The notes: generated by a model not told the origin, from the letters alone. Shown: positions 18,257 to 26,208, numbered from the stretch's first letter. The stretch: 64,000 nt of DNA from Roseateles asaccharophilus (GCF_004362405.1 NZ_SNXE01000001.1:496001-560000); one strand, 5' to 3'. Numbers and translations: made by a program.

Positions 18257-18387
18257 CATACATCGGCGTAAACCATGAGTTCGGCCGGGCCCGGCACGGG
18301 GCCGCCAGTGCAGCGCCCTGGGCGCGGCAGGCCGCCATCCGTCCTGCCGGGCGGGCGGCTTCGCAAGGGGAATGGGTGATGGGGCTG

Positions 18388-18405
18388 GGGCGCCGGGCGG
18401 CGCCC
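18388..18405 (-). terminator. GC-rich hairpin after the DUF2242 lipoprotein gene
   Basis: GGGCGCC and GGCGCCC pair across a four-base loop immediately downstream of the lipoprotein stop on the minus strand. No T-run follows, so this is at best a weak or factor-dependent terminator. Confidence 0.3.
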
Positions 18406-18411
18406 GCGGGC

Positions 18412-19035
18412 TTAGCGCTGGGGCGTGCTGTTGTCGCCGTCCAGGGCGGTGCTGCCACCGCCTTCGCCATTGCCCAGCTCGCGCACCAGGCGCTGCATCA
18501 GGGCAAAGAAGCGGTCGTAGAAGGCGCCGGCCGGAATGGTCTCGGAGGCCACCTTGACCAGGGAGTCCTGGGTGGAGGACAGGGGCACCGAGATGGAGCC
18601 GATGGCGCTCACGCCGATGCTGGTGGAGTTGGGGCTCTTCTTGAGCACATAGCGATCCTGCTGGGCGCTGACATAGGCGGTGGAGAGCTGACCGTTGCTG
18701 CCATCGGGCACGCAGACGATGTTGAAGCTGATCTCCACATGCACCTCGCCCTCGGGCTGGAAGCCCTTGCTGCCCTTGACCATGCCCTTGTTGGCCAGGC
18801 TCAGCACATAGCCCTGGCTGAGCAGGGCGCGGCGGGCGGCCTCGCAGGTGTCGTCCACGCTGGCGTCAAACAAGCGGGAGAAGGTCTCGTCCGCCTGGAA
18901 GCGCTCGCTCTGGTAGACGGGCTTGGGCGGCGGGGGCGGGCTGAGGGGATTGAGGCTGATCTTGCTGGCACAGCCGCTCAGCAGGGAGAGCAGCAGCAGC
19001 TGGAAACCGGTGCGCGCAAAGAGGGGGCTGAACAT
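18412..19035 (-). CDS. DUF2242 family lipoprotein
   Basis: Predicted outer-membrane or periplasmic lipoprotein of 207 residues from MFSPLFAR at 19035. The lipobox is LLSGC, with the acylated cysteine about residue 22. A proline run (PLSPPPPPKP) follows, then a domain with FDASVDDTCEAARRALLSQGYVLSLANKGMVKGSKGFQPEGE, which resembles the DUF2242 family. The frame stays open upstream to 19458, but that part is low-complexity and lacks gene character. Function unknown. Confidence 0.8.
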   Translation of the reverse strand: MFSPLFARTGFQLLLLSLLSGCASKISLNPLSPPPPPKPVYQSERFQADETFSRLFDASVDDTCEAARRALLSQGYVLSLANKGMVKGSKGFQPEGEVHVEISFNIVCVPDGSNGQLSTAYVSAQQDRYVLKKSPNSTSIGVSAIGSISVPLSSTQDSLVKVASETIPAGAFYDRFFALMQRLVRELGNGEGGGSTALDGDNSTPQR

Positions 19036-19677
19036 GGCCGTGATTATCCCGCCTGAGCCCGCGGCGCTCCGCCACCCCCTACCCCACACCACCCCATGTC
19101 GATGCCGCCACCCCGATCGGCTCTCGCCACTTTGGGGCCGCCGCGCCGATACAAGTTGTAACGGTCTGCCTTGTTTTTCCAGGCCGGCGCGCGCGCCTGG
19201 GCCGCGCTCAGCCCACTTTTTCGGCCCCCCATTTCCCGGCCGGCGGCCCGTTTGGGCCTCTGCCCATTCTTTGCCGCCCTCCCCCCATCCCCGCCCGGCG
19301 GGGTCTGCCTTGTTTTGCTGTGTTTTCGGGCCGTTTTTGCGTGCCGCCGGCCTGCTTGGCCGACCGGCGAAAGTCGTCAATTCGGAACGTCGGAAAGCAA
19401 GGAAGTAAGGAAGTAAGGAAACACGGAATCCGTGACGGCGGAAACCGCGAACATCCACCAGAAAGGACGTGGCGCCGATTGACGTCCTGCCGCGGGCTCG
19501 GGGCCGTTGCCAGCCTTGGTGTGCACGCGGCCCAGGCCCAGCCTAGCGCGGCCATGCAGGCGCGCAAGCCGGGGCATTCCCCGGGCCGGGCGGCCCGCGG
19601 AAGCGCTGAAAAACGCGATGGGATCGAGGGGGATTTCAGGGCCGCGGCGGCGGGGAGGGGTGCCGCGGCCGCCCGCT
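19036..19677. other. 642-base gap without a convincing gene
   Basis: No open frame here looks protein-like; those present are Pro/Arg-rich and read through GC-biased DNA. Visible structure is a short tandem repeat of AAGGAAGT (2.5 copies, 19399-19420), followed by the 13-base palindrome CACGGAATCCGTG (19422-19434). It separates two leftward genes and presumably contains the DUF2242 promoter. Confidence 0.5.
19399..19434. repeat. AAGGAAGT tandem repeat plus palindrome
   Basis: Two and a half copies of AAGGAAGT occupy 19399-19420 and are followed at 19422 by CACGGA-A-TCCGTG. The purine-rich tract stands out from its GC-rich surroundings. A binding site or a slippage-prone tract are possible; function unknown. 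Confidence 0.55.
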
Positions 19678-20634
19678 TCACAGCGGCGTCAGCAGGGGCT
19701 GGCCCTGGTCCAGGGCCTGGACATTGGCGATGAAGAGCTCGACGGTGGCGCGTATGGCCTCCGGCGACCAGCCCGCGATATGCGGGGTGAGGACCACATT
19801 GGCAAAGCCCAGCAGGGCCTCGGGCGGGCGCGGCTCGCTCTCATACACATCCAGGGCCGCGCCGGCGAGGCGGCCCGCGGCCAGGGCCTCGGCCAGGGCG
19901 GCGGTGTCCACCAGGCTGCCGCGCGCGATATTCACCAGATGGCCTTGCGGGCCCAGGGCGGCCAGCACCTCGGCATTGACGATATGGCGCGTGTCGGCGC
20001 CGCCGGGCGCGGCCACCACCAGATAGTCGGCCCATTCGGCCAGGGCGCGCGGGCTGTCGAAATAGGCCCAGTCGGCCGCTGCATCGGGGCGCGGGCGGCG
20101 GTTGTGATAGCCGATCTGCATCTCGAAAGCCTGGGCGCGTAGCGCGATCTTGCGGCCTATGGTGCCCAGGCCCAGCACGCCCAGGCGGCGGCCGTTGAGG
20201 CTGGGGCGCAGGGGCAGGGCGTCGCGCCACAGGCCCTCGCGCAGGGCGCGGTCCTGCTGCGGCAGGGCGCGCACGCTGGCCAGCAGCAGGGCCAGGGTGT
20301 GGTCGGCCACGCAGCTGTCATTGGTGCCGGCGCCGTTGCACACGGCCAGGCCGCGGGCCTTGGCGGCCGCCACGTCCAGGTTCTCGTAGCCGGCGCCCTG
20401 GGCCGCGGCCAGGCGCAGGCGCGGCATGGCGTCCATCTCCTCGGCGCGCAGGCCGGTGGCGCCATTGCTGAGCACCAGCTCGATCTCGGCGCCACGCTGG
20501 GCAATGGCAGCGGCGCGCAGGGCGGCGGTGGGTGCGTCGATCAGCTCGAAGCGCTCGTGCAGCAGGGCCTTGTACTCATCGGCCAGGGCCACGAGCAGCA
20601 GGCACAGGGGTTTCTTGGGCGATGTGGTCTTCAT
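19678..20634 (-). CDS. D-2-hydroxyacid dehydrogenase family protein
   Basis: NAD(P)-dependent D-2-hydroxyacid dehydrogenase of 318 residues from MKTTSPKK at 20634. The nucleotide-binding glycine motif is GVLGLGTIGRKIA. The catalytic triad segments are NIARGSLVDTAAL (Arg), ALDVYESEP (Glu) and LTPHIAGWS (His). The set resembles hydroxypyruvate/glyoxylate reductases. Three further in-frame starts lie upstream, but that region is Ala/Pro-rich and not family-like. It diverges from the Gfo/Idh/MocA gene, with 146 bases between the two starts. Confidence 0.88.
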   Translation of the reverse strand: MKTTSPKKPLCLLLVALADEYKALLHERFELIDAPTAALRAAAIAQRGAEIELVLSNGATGLRAEEMDAMPRLRLAAAQGAGYENLDVAAAKARGLAVCNGAGTNDSCVADHTLALLLASVRALPQQDRALREGLWRDALPLRPSLNGRRLGVLGLGTIGRKIALRAQAFEMQIGYHNRRPRPDAAADWAYFDSPRALAEWADYLVVAAPGGADTRHIVNAEVLAALGPQGHLVNIARGSLVDTAALAEALAAGRLAGAALDVYESEPRPPEALLGFANVVLTPHIAGWSPEAIRATVELFIANVQALDQGQPLLTPL

Positions 20635-20780
20635 GCCGCCCATCATCGCCGCAGCCCGGGCCTCTGGCGCATGGGCGGTGCGTGCTGCGAACTTGGGGGC
20701 AAGCCCCGGGCCGGGTGCCGCGCAATTTCTGGCAGAGTGCCCGGCCAGAACAAGACTCACACCGGCCGGAGGAGACGCCC

Positions 20781-22169
20781 ATGACGCCACCATCCCTGAA
20801 ATCCCCACAGCGCCGCGCGCTGCTGCTGGCCAGCACCGCCGGCCTGGGCCTGGCTGCCAGCAGCGGCGCCGTGCGCGCCATGGCTCCGGCCCGCCCCCGC
20901 ACGCGTCTGCGCCTGGGCATGATTGGCACCGGGCTGCGGGGCCAGGTCTTGCTGCGCGAGCTGCTGCGCCGCGAGGACGTGGAGGTGGCCGCGCTCTGCG
21001 ATATCGAACCCCTGATGCTGGCCAAGGCCCTGGCCATGGCCGAGAAGGCCGGCCGCCCCCGCCCCGCCACCTGGGGCGAGGACCGCGACCCCGAGGCCTG
21101 GCGCCAGATGCTGGCCAAGGCCGGGCTGGACGGCGTGATCATCGCCACGCCCTGGGAGTGGCATGCACCCATGGCCATCGGCGCCATGCAGGGCCGGGTG
21201 GCCGTGGGCTGCGAGGTGGTGGCCGGCATCACGCTGCAGGACCACTGGGATGTGCTCAACACCCAGCTCCAAACCGGCACGCCCTATATGCTGCTGGAGA
21301 ACGTCTGCTACCGCCGCGATGTGCTGGCCGTGCTGCAGATGGTGCGCGCCGGGCTCTTTGGCGAGCTGGTGCATCTGCAGGGCGGCTACCAGCATGATCT
21401 GCGCGCCGTGAAGTTCAACAGCGGCGACCCCGCCAAGCCCTATGGCGGCGGCGTGGAGTTCGGCCCCAAGGGCTGGAGCGAGGCGCGCTGGCGCACCGAG
21501 CACTCGGTGCAGCGCAATGGCGAGCTCTACCCCAGCCATGGCATTGGCCCCTGCGCCATGTACGCCAATATCCACCGCGGCAACCGCTTCACCCACATCA
21601 ACGCCTTTGCCAGCAAGGCGCGCGGCCTGCAGGACTATGTGCAGGCCCAGGGCGGCAAGGACCATCCCAATGCGCGGGTGCGCTTCAAGCTGGGCGATAT
21701 CGTCACCACCAGCCTGGCCTGCGAGAACGGCGAGACCATCCTGCTCCAGCACGACACCTCCCTGCCCCGCCCCTACTCCCTGGGCTTTCGCGTGCAGGGC
21801 ACGAAGGGCTTGTGGATGGACGTGAACCAGTCCATCCACATCGAGGGCCGCAGCAAGCCCCACCAGTGGGAGCCCTTCCAGCCCTACCAGGACCGGTTCG
21901 AGCACCCGCTGTGGAAGAAGCATGCCGCCGCCGCCGAGGGCGCGGGCCATGGCGGCATGGACTTCTTCGTGATCCATGCCTTTGTGGAGGCGCTCAAGGC
22001 CGGCGCGCCCATGCCCATCGACATCTACGACGCCGTGGCCTGGAGCGCCATCACGCCGCTCTCCGAGCAGTCCATCGCCCAGGGCTTCAAGACCCTGGAG
22101 TTTCCGGACTTCACGGCGGGTGCCTGGAAAACGCGCAAGCCCATCTTCGCCTTCGATGAGCGCTACTGA
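20781..22169 (+). CDS. GH109-like Gfo/Idh/MocA family protein, exported
   Basis: Protein of 462 residues with a twin-arginine-type signal (SPQRRALLLASTAGLGLAASSG) and a GGAGGAG ribosome site before the ATG at 20781. The Rossmann motif is RLGMIGTGLRGQVLL. The segments GELYPSHGIGPCAMYANIHRG, ILLQHDTSLPRPYS and GHGGMDFFVIHAF...DAVAWSAITPLSEQSIA match family GH109. GH109 enzymes are NAD-dependent alpha-N-acetylgalactosaminidases that export with bound cofactor. The GH109 call rests on pattern recognition; a plain oxidoreductase remains possible. Confidence 0.8.
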   Translation: MTPPSLKSPQRRALLLASTAGLGLAASSGAVRAMAPARPRTRLRLGMIGTGLRGQVLLRELLRREDVEVAALCDIEPLMLAKALAMAEKAGRPRPATWGEDRDPEAWRQMLAKAGLDGVIIATPWEWHAPMAIGAMQGRVAVGCEVVAGITLQDHWDVLNTQLQTGTPYMLLENVCYRRDVLAVLQMVRAGLFGELVHLQGGYQHDLRAVKFNSGDPAKPYGGGVEFGPKGWSEARWRTEHSVQRNGELYPSHGIGPCAMYANIHRGNRFTHINAFASKARGLQDYVQAQGGKDHPNARVRFKLGDIVTTSLACENGETILLQHDTSLPRPYSLGFRVQGTKGLWMDVNQSIHIEGRSKPHQWEPFQPYQDRFEHPLWKKHAAAAEGAGHGGMDFFVIHAFVEALKAGAPMPIDIYDAVAWSAITPLSEQSIAQGFKTLEFPDFTAGAWKTRKPIFAFDERY

Positions 22170-22534
22170 GCGTCTTCCAGCACGCGCTTGAGCTCCTGGC
22201 GCAGGAGCTTGCGTCCCGCGCCATTGCTTGCTCGCCAGGCAGCCAGGGCCAGGGCCATGAACTCGCGCTCGGCCGGGCTGGGCGGGGCCTCGGGATGGTC
22301 CTCGTCCAGCCAGCCCACGGGCCGCGCGCACAGCGCCTCGATCTGGCGCGCCAGCTTGTCGCCAATGGGGCGGGCGCTCTTGATCTGGCTCCACATGCTG
22401 GGCGAGATCTGCAGCTGCGCGGCAAAGGCCTGCTCCAGGCCCTTGGGCGGCGCGCCTGCGGCCAGGGCCTGCTCGGCAAAGGCCTGGAAAAGAATCAGCA
22501 CGTTCTGGCGACGCGCGAGAGTGGTATCGGCCAC
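22163..22534 (-). CDS. Small helix-turn-helix protein
   Basis: Protein of about 123 residues from a GTG at 22534 (reading ADTTLARRQNVL after the start). The frame extends to a TTG at 22570. The middle, AFAAQLQISPSMWSQIKSARPIGDKLARQIEALCARPVGWLDE, is an XRE-like HTH. The C-terminus is helical. Neither start has a strong ribosome site. Its stop overlaps the end of the convergent GH109-like gene by seven bases. Regulated targets unknown. Confidence 0.72.
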   Translation of the reverse strand: MADTTLARRQNVLILFQAFAEQALAAGAPPKGLEQAFAAQLQISPSMWSQIKSARPIGDKLARQIEALCARPVGWLDEDHPEAPPSPAEREFMALALAAWRASNGAGRKLLRQELKRVLEDAQ

Positions 22535-22591
22535 GGTGGGAGCCAGCGGACAGCTGAGGCAAAGAGACAACAGCGCGATTGTCGCAAGGGC

Positions 22592-22620
22592 TTGACCGTG
22601 GAGTAAAGACTATTTACAGT
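22592..22620 (+). promoter_or_regulatory. Sigma70-like promoter candidate for a small transcript
   Basis: TTGACC at 22592-22597 and TACAGT at 22615-22620 are separated by 17 bases. It lies 72 bases upstream of a small frame with a good ribosome site and 256 bases upstream of a strong intrinsic terminator. Confidence 0.4.
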
Positions 22621-22691
22621 GCGCAGCCACGGGACAGGCCAAGCCGGCTGCCCGACAAGATCAGCCACAGATTTCCAGGAAAGGACCCATC

Positions 22692-22847
22692 GTGAAGACC
22701 CGCCGCCCTCTCATCAACGCCCGCCTGACAGCCGCTTGCGCGCTGCGCATGGCCGCCTTGGGCGGGATGAGCGCGCGTGTCGGTATTCGCGCTGCTGAAG
22801 CAGCAGAAGGTCGGAAGTTCCTGCATCCGGGAGAGCGCGGCGCCTAG
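22692..22847 (+). CDS. Possible 51-residue small protein
   Basis: Frame starting with GTG at 22692, six bases after the strong ribosome site AGGAAAGGA (22677-22685), and ending TAG at 22845-22847. The product is basic at the N-terminus (MKTRRPLINARLTAACALRM) with a weakly hydrophobic middle. It sits between a promoter candidate and a perfect intrinsic terminator. I recognise no family. The end of the frame lies in RNA that can fold (GGCGCC with GGCGTC), so the transcript may act as RNA rather than, or as well as, message. Confidence 0.4.
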   Translation: MKTRRPLINARLTAACALRMAALGGMSARVGIRAAEAAEGRKFLHPGERGA

Positions 22848-22875
22848 GGCGTCAGCACTCCAAGCTCTGTCACCC

Positions 22876-22915
22876 AGAGGCCCGGATTCCGCAAGGATCC
22901 GGGCCTCTTGCTTTT
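22876..22915 (+). terminator. Strong intrinsic terminator
   Basis: AGAGGCCCGGAT (22876-22887) pairs perfectly with ATCCGGGCCTCT (22897-22908), and TTGCTTTT follows. It closes the small transcript starting near 22.6 kb on the plus strand. Confidence 0.75.
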
Positions 22916-22963
22916 GGACGCCGAGGCGGCGTCGCTTGATTGAGAAGACACAGGGAGTCGCCG

Positions 22964-23117
22964 TCCGACTTCGGCTGTGTCCTTGCACTCCGTGGCCGCG
23001 CTGCAATGGTGTTGGCGGTCCGGGATGTGCGCGGGGCCGATCGCAAGGGCCAGCCCCACGTGCAGCGACACACCAGCTCCGACGGGAGCGTCGCGCTCGG
23101 GCACAGCCGAAGTCGGA
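22964..23117. ncRNA. Structured region with long terminal stem upstream of rtcB
   Basis: TCCGACTTCGGCTGTG at 22964-22979 recurs inverted at 23102-23117; including flanks, 18 of 19 positions pair. Inside, further nested pairs can be drawn: TTGCA/TGCAA, GGTGT/ACACC and GGGGC/GCCCC, plus CTCC-gacg-GGAG. No protein-like frame occupies it. A long end-to-end stem with an internal-looped body, next to rtcB, recalls Y-RNA-like molecules, but no Ro-like gene is here. The strand is undetermined and the call is tentative. Confidence 0.35.
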
Positions 23118-23295
23118 TCCTCGGGTCCTGTGCTTCACCAGACCGCTTCGCGTGGAGCTCGCGCTTCGCGAAGCCAAACCGGCCGCGAGGATTGGGCGGC
23201 GCCGGAACCCGTCACCGGCCACCCTCAACTATCGTGAGGGATGACCTTGATTCAAATGCGAGGCCCGCCTGGCAAACGGCCTCAGGGAGAAGACC

Positions 23296-24531
23296 ATGAA
23301 CAACAAGCAAGAACAACAAGAGAACCATCTGCAGGAAGAGGTGCCCGGTGGCGTGCCCATCAAGATGTGGACCCGCGGCGTGCCGGTGGAAGACGCGGCA
23401 CGCCGTCAGCTGGCCAATGCCGCGCGCCTGCCCATCGTCTTCAAGCACATCGCGGCCATGCCCGATGTGCACCTGGGCATAGGCGCCACGGTGGGCTCGG
23501 TCATTCCCACGCTGCGCGCCATCATCCCGGCGGCGGTGGGCGTGGACATCGGCTGCGGCATGATGGCCGCCAAGACCACGCTGCGTGCCGAAGACCTGCC
23601 GGACAATCTGGCGCCTCTGCGCAGCGCCATCGAGCGCGCCGTGCCCCATGGCCGCGCGCCCGGTGCCCGCGATCCGGGCGCCTGGGGCAAGGTGCCGGGC
23701 TCGGTGGACACGGCCTGGGCCCAGCTGGAGCCGGAGTTCAGCGAGCTCTGCCGCGACTACCCCAAGCTGGCCAAGACCAATCACCGCAACCATCTGGGCA
23801 CCCTGGGCAGCGGCAACCATTTCATCGAGGTCTGCCTGGATGAGGACGGCGCTGTCTGGTTCATGTTGCACTCGGGCTCGCGCGGCGTGGGCAATGCCAT
23901 CGGCACCATGTTCATCGAGCTGGCCAAGCAGGACGCGCTGCGCCACAACGCCAATCTGCCCGACCGCGACCTGGCCTATTTCGAGGAAGGCGCGCGCTAC
24001 TTCGGCGACTATGTGCGTGCCGTGGGCTGGGCCCAGAAGTTCGCGGCCCTGAACCGCGAGCTGATGATGCGCCGCGTGATCGAGGCGGCCAAGACCGTGA
24101 TCCGCAAGAACTTCCAGTCGCACATCGAGGCGGTGAACTGCCACCACAACTATGTGCAGAAGGAGCGCCACTTCGGCGAGGAGGTCTACGTCACCCGCAA
24201 GGGGGCCGTCAGCGCCAAGGCCGGCCAGCTGGGCATCATCCCCGGCAGCATGGGCGCGCGCAGCTATATCGTGCGCGGCAAGGGCAACCCCGAGAGCTTC
24301 GAGAGCTGCTCGCACGGCGCCGGCCGCGTGATGAGCCGCGGCGATGCCAAGCGCCAGTTCACCCTGGCCGATCACCGCGCGGCCACCGAGGGCGTGGAAT
24401 GCCGCAAGGACAAGGACGTGCTCGACGAGACGCCCGCGGCCTACAAGGACATCGACGCCGTCATGGCCGCCCAGCAGGATCTGGTGGAGGTGCTGCACAC
24501 CCTGAAGCAGGTGGTGTGCGTGAAGGGCTGA
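23296..24531 (+). CDS. rtcB: RNA-splicing ligase RtcB
   Basis: GTP-dependent RNA 3'-phosphate/5'-OH ligase of 411 residues. The guanylylated histidine is H340 in the motif SHGAGRVMSR. Metal-binding residues are visible at D84-x2-C87 (GVDIGCG), H175 (GSGNHF), H192 (LHSGSRG) and H283-H284 (NCHHNYV). The ribosome site GGGAG precedes the ATG. RtcA and the RtcR activator are not adjacent, so this is a stand-alone rtcB. The 380 bases upstream hold the structured region and the terminator of a small transcript. Confidence 0.96.
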   Translation: MNNKQEQQENHLQEEVPGGVPIKMWTRGVPVEDAARRQLANAARLPIVFKHIAAMPDVHLGIGATVGSVIPTLRAIIPAAVGVDIGCGMMAAKTTLRAEDLPDNLAPLRSAIERAVPHGRAPGARDPGAWGKVPGSVDTAWAQLEPEFSELCRDYPKLAKTNHRNHLGTLGSGNHFIEVCLDEDGAVWFMLHSGSRGVGNAIGTMFIELAKQDALRHNANLPDRDLAYFEEGARYFGDYVRAVGWAQKFAALNRELMMRRVIEAAKTVIRKNFQSHIEAVNCHHNYVQKERHFGEEVYVTRKGAVSAKAGQLGIIPGSMGARSYIVRGKGNPESFESCSHGAGRVMSRGDAKRQFTLADHRAATEGVECRKDKDVLDETPAAYKDIDAVMAAQQDLVEVLHTLKQVVCVKG

Positions 24532-24562
24532 GCCAGAGCACCCGGGGTGCTGGGCAGCGGCA

Positions 24563-24591
24563 GCGTCGGCTTCACATCTCGAAGCCGGCGC
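24563..24591 (+). terminator. Hairpin after rtcB
   Basis: GCGTCGGCTTC and GAAGCCGGCGC pair across a seven-base loop with one G-T wobble, 32 bases after the rtcB stop. The following CTTACAAATT is only weakly T-rich, so it is a probable but not textbook terminator. Confidence 0.45.
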
Positions 24592-24704
24592 TTACAAATT
24601 GCCTGTCAGCCAGGCTCGGCGCAGCAGCGTTGAGCGCTCGTTGCCCGCCCTTCCGCGGGCCCCTTGACCCTTTGCCACCTCACCAGCCAGGAAGGAGTGC
24701 GCCC

Positions 24705-25160
24705 ATGTTGCCGAACTCACCGCATGCCCAAGACCTGCCCGTGTCCGCGCCTGCCAGCTGCTGCGGGAAGAAGAAGGCCGCAGCCGCCCTGCTGCTGATG
24801 GTTCTGGGCAGCCTGGCCACCCTGCAAAGCACCCAGGCCAACCCCGATGTGCGCTGGTCCGTCACCATAGGCTCGCCCGGCCACGGCCACCCTGGCCACC
24901 CGGGTGTGGTGTACCTGCCGCCCCCGCGCGGCATCTATGTTCACCCCGCCCCCATCGTCTACGGCCCGCCCGCCTACGGCCATTACCGCGAGCGCCGGCA
25001 TCAGCACAAGCACCACCATCACCATCATCACTACTACCAGCGTGATGACGACGATGATGATGACCGCGGTGCCTACCGCCGCGGAGCCCGCCGCGACAGC
25101 GACCGCGACGGCGTGCCCGACCGCTGGGACCGCCGGCCCGAGAACCCCTGGCGCTATTGA
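24705..25160 (+). CDS. His/Asp-rich protein with C-terminal thrombospondin-3-like motif
   Basis: Protein of 151 residues with a GAAGGAG ribosome site. It has an N-terminal CC pair, then a membrane or signal segment (AAALLLMVLGSLATLQSTQA). A Gly/Pro/Tyr-rich stretch and a tract of His and Asp runs follow (HKHHHHHHHYYQRDDDDDDD). It closes with DSDRDGVPDRWDRRPENP, a thrombospondin type 3-like calcium-binding repeat. The composition suggests a secreted metal-binding protein. No precise function can be given. Confidence 0.7.
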   Translation: MLPNSPHAQDLPVSAPASCCGKKKAAAALLLMVLGSLATLQSTQANPDVRWSVTIGSPGHGHPGHPGVVYLPPPRGIYVHPAPIVYGPPAYGHYRERRHQHKHHHHHHHYYQRDDDDDDDRGAYRRGARRDSDRDGVPDRWDRRPENPWRY

Positions 25161-25216
25161 TTGACGCGAGGGACTGACGCGAGGCCGGCCGCCGCTGCTT
25201 GAGGCGGGCGGCGGCT
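25156..25216. repeat. Copy 1 of an intergenic repeat with hairpin
   Basis: ATTGATTGACGCGAGG (25156-25171) is repeated exactly at 26164-26179. GACGCGAGG(C/T)CGGCCGCCGCTG occurs at 25176-25197 and 26171-26192 with one difference. Here GCCGCCGC can pair with GGCGGCGGC downstream, giving a GC-rich hairpin right after the His/Asp-rich gene. Confidence 0.5.
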
Positions 25217-25257
25217 CACCTGCCCGCTGACACCTCGTCTGCGGCGGGGCCCTCTCC

Positions 25258-25512
25258 TCAGCCGCCCTCAGCCTGCAAGTGCGCCCGTATCCGCGCCACG
25301 GTCTCTTCCACCGGCGCCTCGCGCGACACCTCCAGCCCCAGCGCCCGCGCGATCTGGTTCACCTTGCCCGGGTACAGCGGAATGCCGCCCGCATCGATGG
25401 CCGCGATCAGGGCGCGCGCCTGCGCCAGATCATCCACCGGCCCGGCCGGCGCGGGCGCTGGGGAAGGGGCGCGCAGGGAGAGCAGGCGGCGCAGGGGGGA
25501 GGGTTTGTTCAT
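25258..25512 (-). CDS. Hypothetical small protein
   Basis: Unrecognised protein of 84 residues from MNKPSPLR at 25512. After an Ala/Pro-rich N-terminus comes a compact helical part: DDLAQARALIAAIDAGGIPLYPGKVNQIARALGLEVSREAPVEETVARIRAHL. It has regular codon use and a clear ATG, but no recognisable motif. It may be co-transcribed with the next leftward gene upstream (25582-25944). Confidence 0.55.
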   Translation of the reverse strand: MNKPSPLRRLLSLRAPSPAPAPAGPVDDLAQARALIAAIDAGGIPLYPGKVNQIARALGLEVSREAPVEETVARIRAHLQAEGG

Positions 25513-25581
25513 CGATGCGGTACGGGAAGCAGACAAGCAGGCAAGCGTGCAAGAGTGCAAAAGGGCGTCAGCGACAGTCCT

Positions 25582-25944
25582 TCAGCCCTGGCCCGAAAGC
25601 TTGTCCGCAAACGGCGCGCCCTGAACCGCCGCGCTGATGGCGCCGCAGTCGGCATCCTCATCCTCGTGGATCACCACAAACCAGAAGGCCTGCTCGGGCG
25701 CCCCGAACACCGGGCTCAAGGCCGAGGCCGGCCGCGCCAGCTTCAGCTTCACCTCCAGCGACAGCTCCTGCGCCTCGGCCAGCGCCTGCCGCGGCAGCGC
25801 CTCCAGCTCCGGCGTCTCGGCTCGGAAGTCCAGCAGCACCACCAAGTCATTGGTCTTGAAGTGCCGCTGCGCCGCCTGCGCAAAGTTGAACACGCGCTCG
25901 TCGATCAGAGCTTGCAGGCGGTCGGGGAGGGCGGCATCGTTCAT
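25582..25944 (-). CDS. Hypothetical protein
   Basis: Unrecognised protein of 120 residues from MNDAALPD at 25944. It has alternating helical and strand-like parts (VFNFAQAAQRHFKTNDLVVLLDFRAETPELEALP and AFWFVVIHEDEDADCGAISAAVQ). The frame extends upstream to 26016 through a proline run, which is less likely coding. No signal peptide or membrane segment is seen. Confidence 0.55.
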   Translation of the reverse strand: MNDAALPDRLQALIDERVFNFAQAAQRHFKTNDLVVLLDFRAETPELEALPRQALAEAQELSLEVKLKLARPASALSPVFGAPEQAFWFVVIHEDEDADCGAISAAVQGAPFADKLSGQG

Positions 25945-26163
25945 GGGGGGTGGAGGCGGCTGAAATGGGGGGGAAGCGTGATGGGCGGGATTATCCTGAG
26001 GCGCCGCTGGAGTCATTGGCAGCCATCAAGCAAGCCTTGCTCCGGAACTCCCAGAAACTGATGCCTATTGCATCGGTTTCCAGGAGCTCTGACCATCGGC
26101 ATCGACCCCGCAACGTCAATGTTCATGCGGCTTGTGGCGATATTGCAAAGCCGACTATTGACC

Positions 26164-26208
26164 ATTGATTGACGCGAGGTCGGCCGCCGCTGGGTTAGGC
26201 TGGCGGCC
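26164..26208. repeat. Copy 2 of the intergenic repeat
   Basis: This is the second copy of the sequence at 25156-25197, here just upstream of the acetyltransferase start. GGCCGCC pairs with GGCGGCC (26202-26208) to form a hairpin that ends at the ATG. The two copies bracket the two leftward hypothetical genes. Confidence 0.5.

Noticed and set aside
19208-19681. Leftward frame with repeated CFLTSLLPCF-like segments in the 642-base gap
   Set aside because: The hydrophobic repeats are simply translations of the AAGGAAGT tandem repeat; the rest is Pro/Arg-rich and not gene-like.
22845-22908. Possible glycine riboswitch (GGGAGAG and nearby helices)
   Set aside because: The conserved CCGAAGG-type core is absent and the next gene is rtcB, not a glycine gene.
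22614-23228. Leftward 204-residue frame upstream of rtcB
   Set aside because: It runs through the terminator and the inverted repeat, is Arg/Ser-rich, and lacks a start signal; structured RNA explains the region better.
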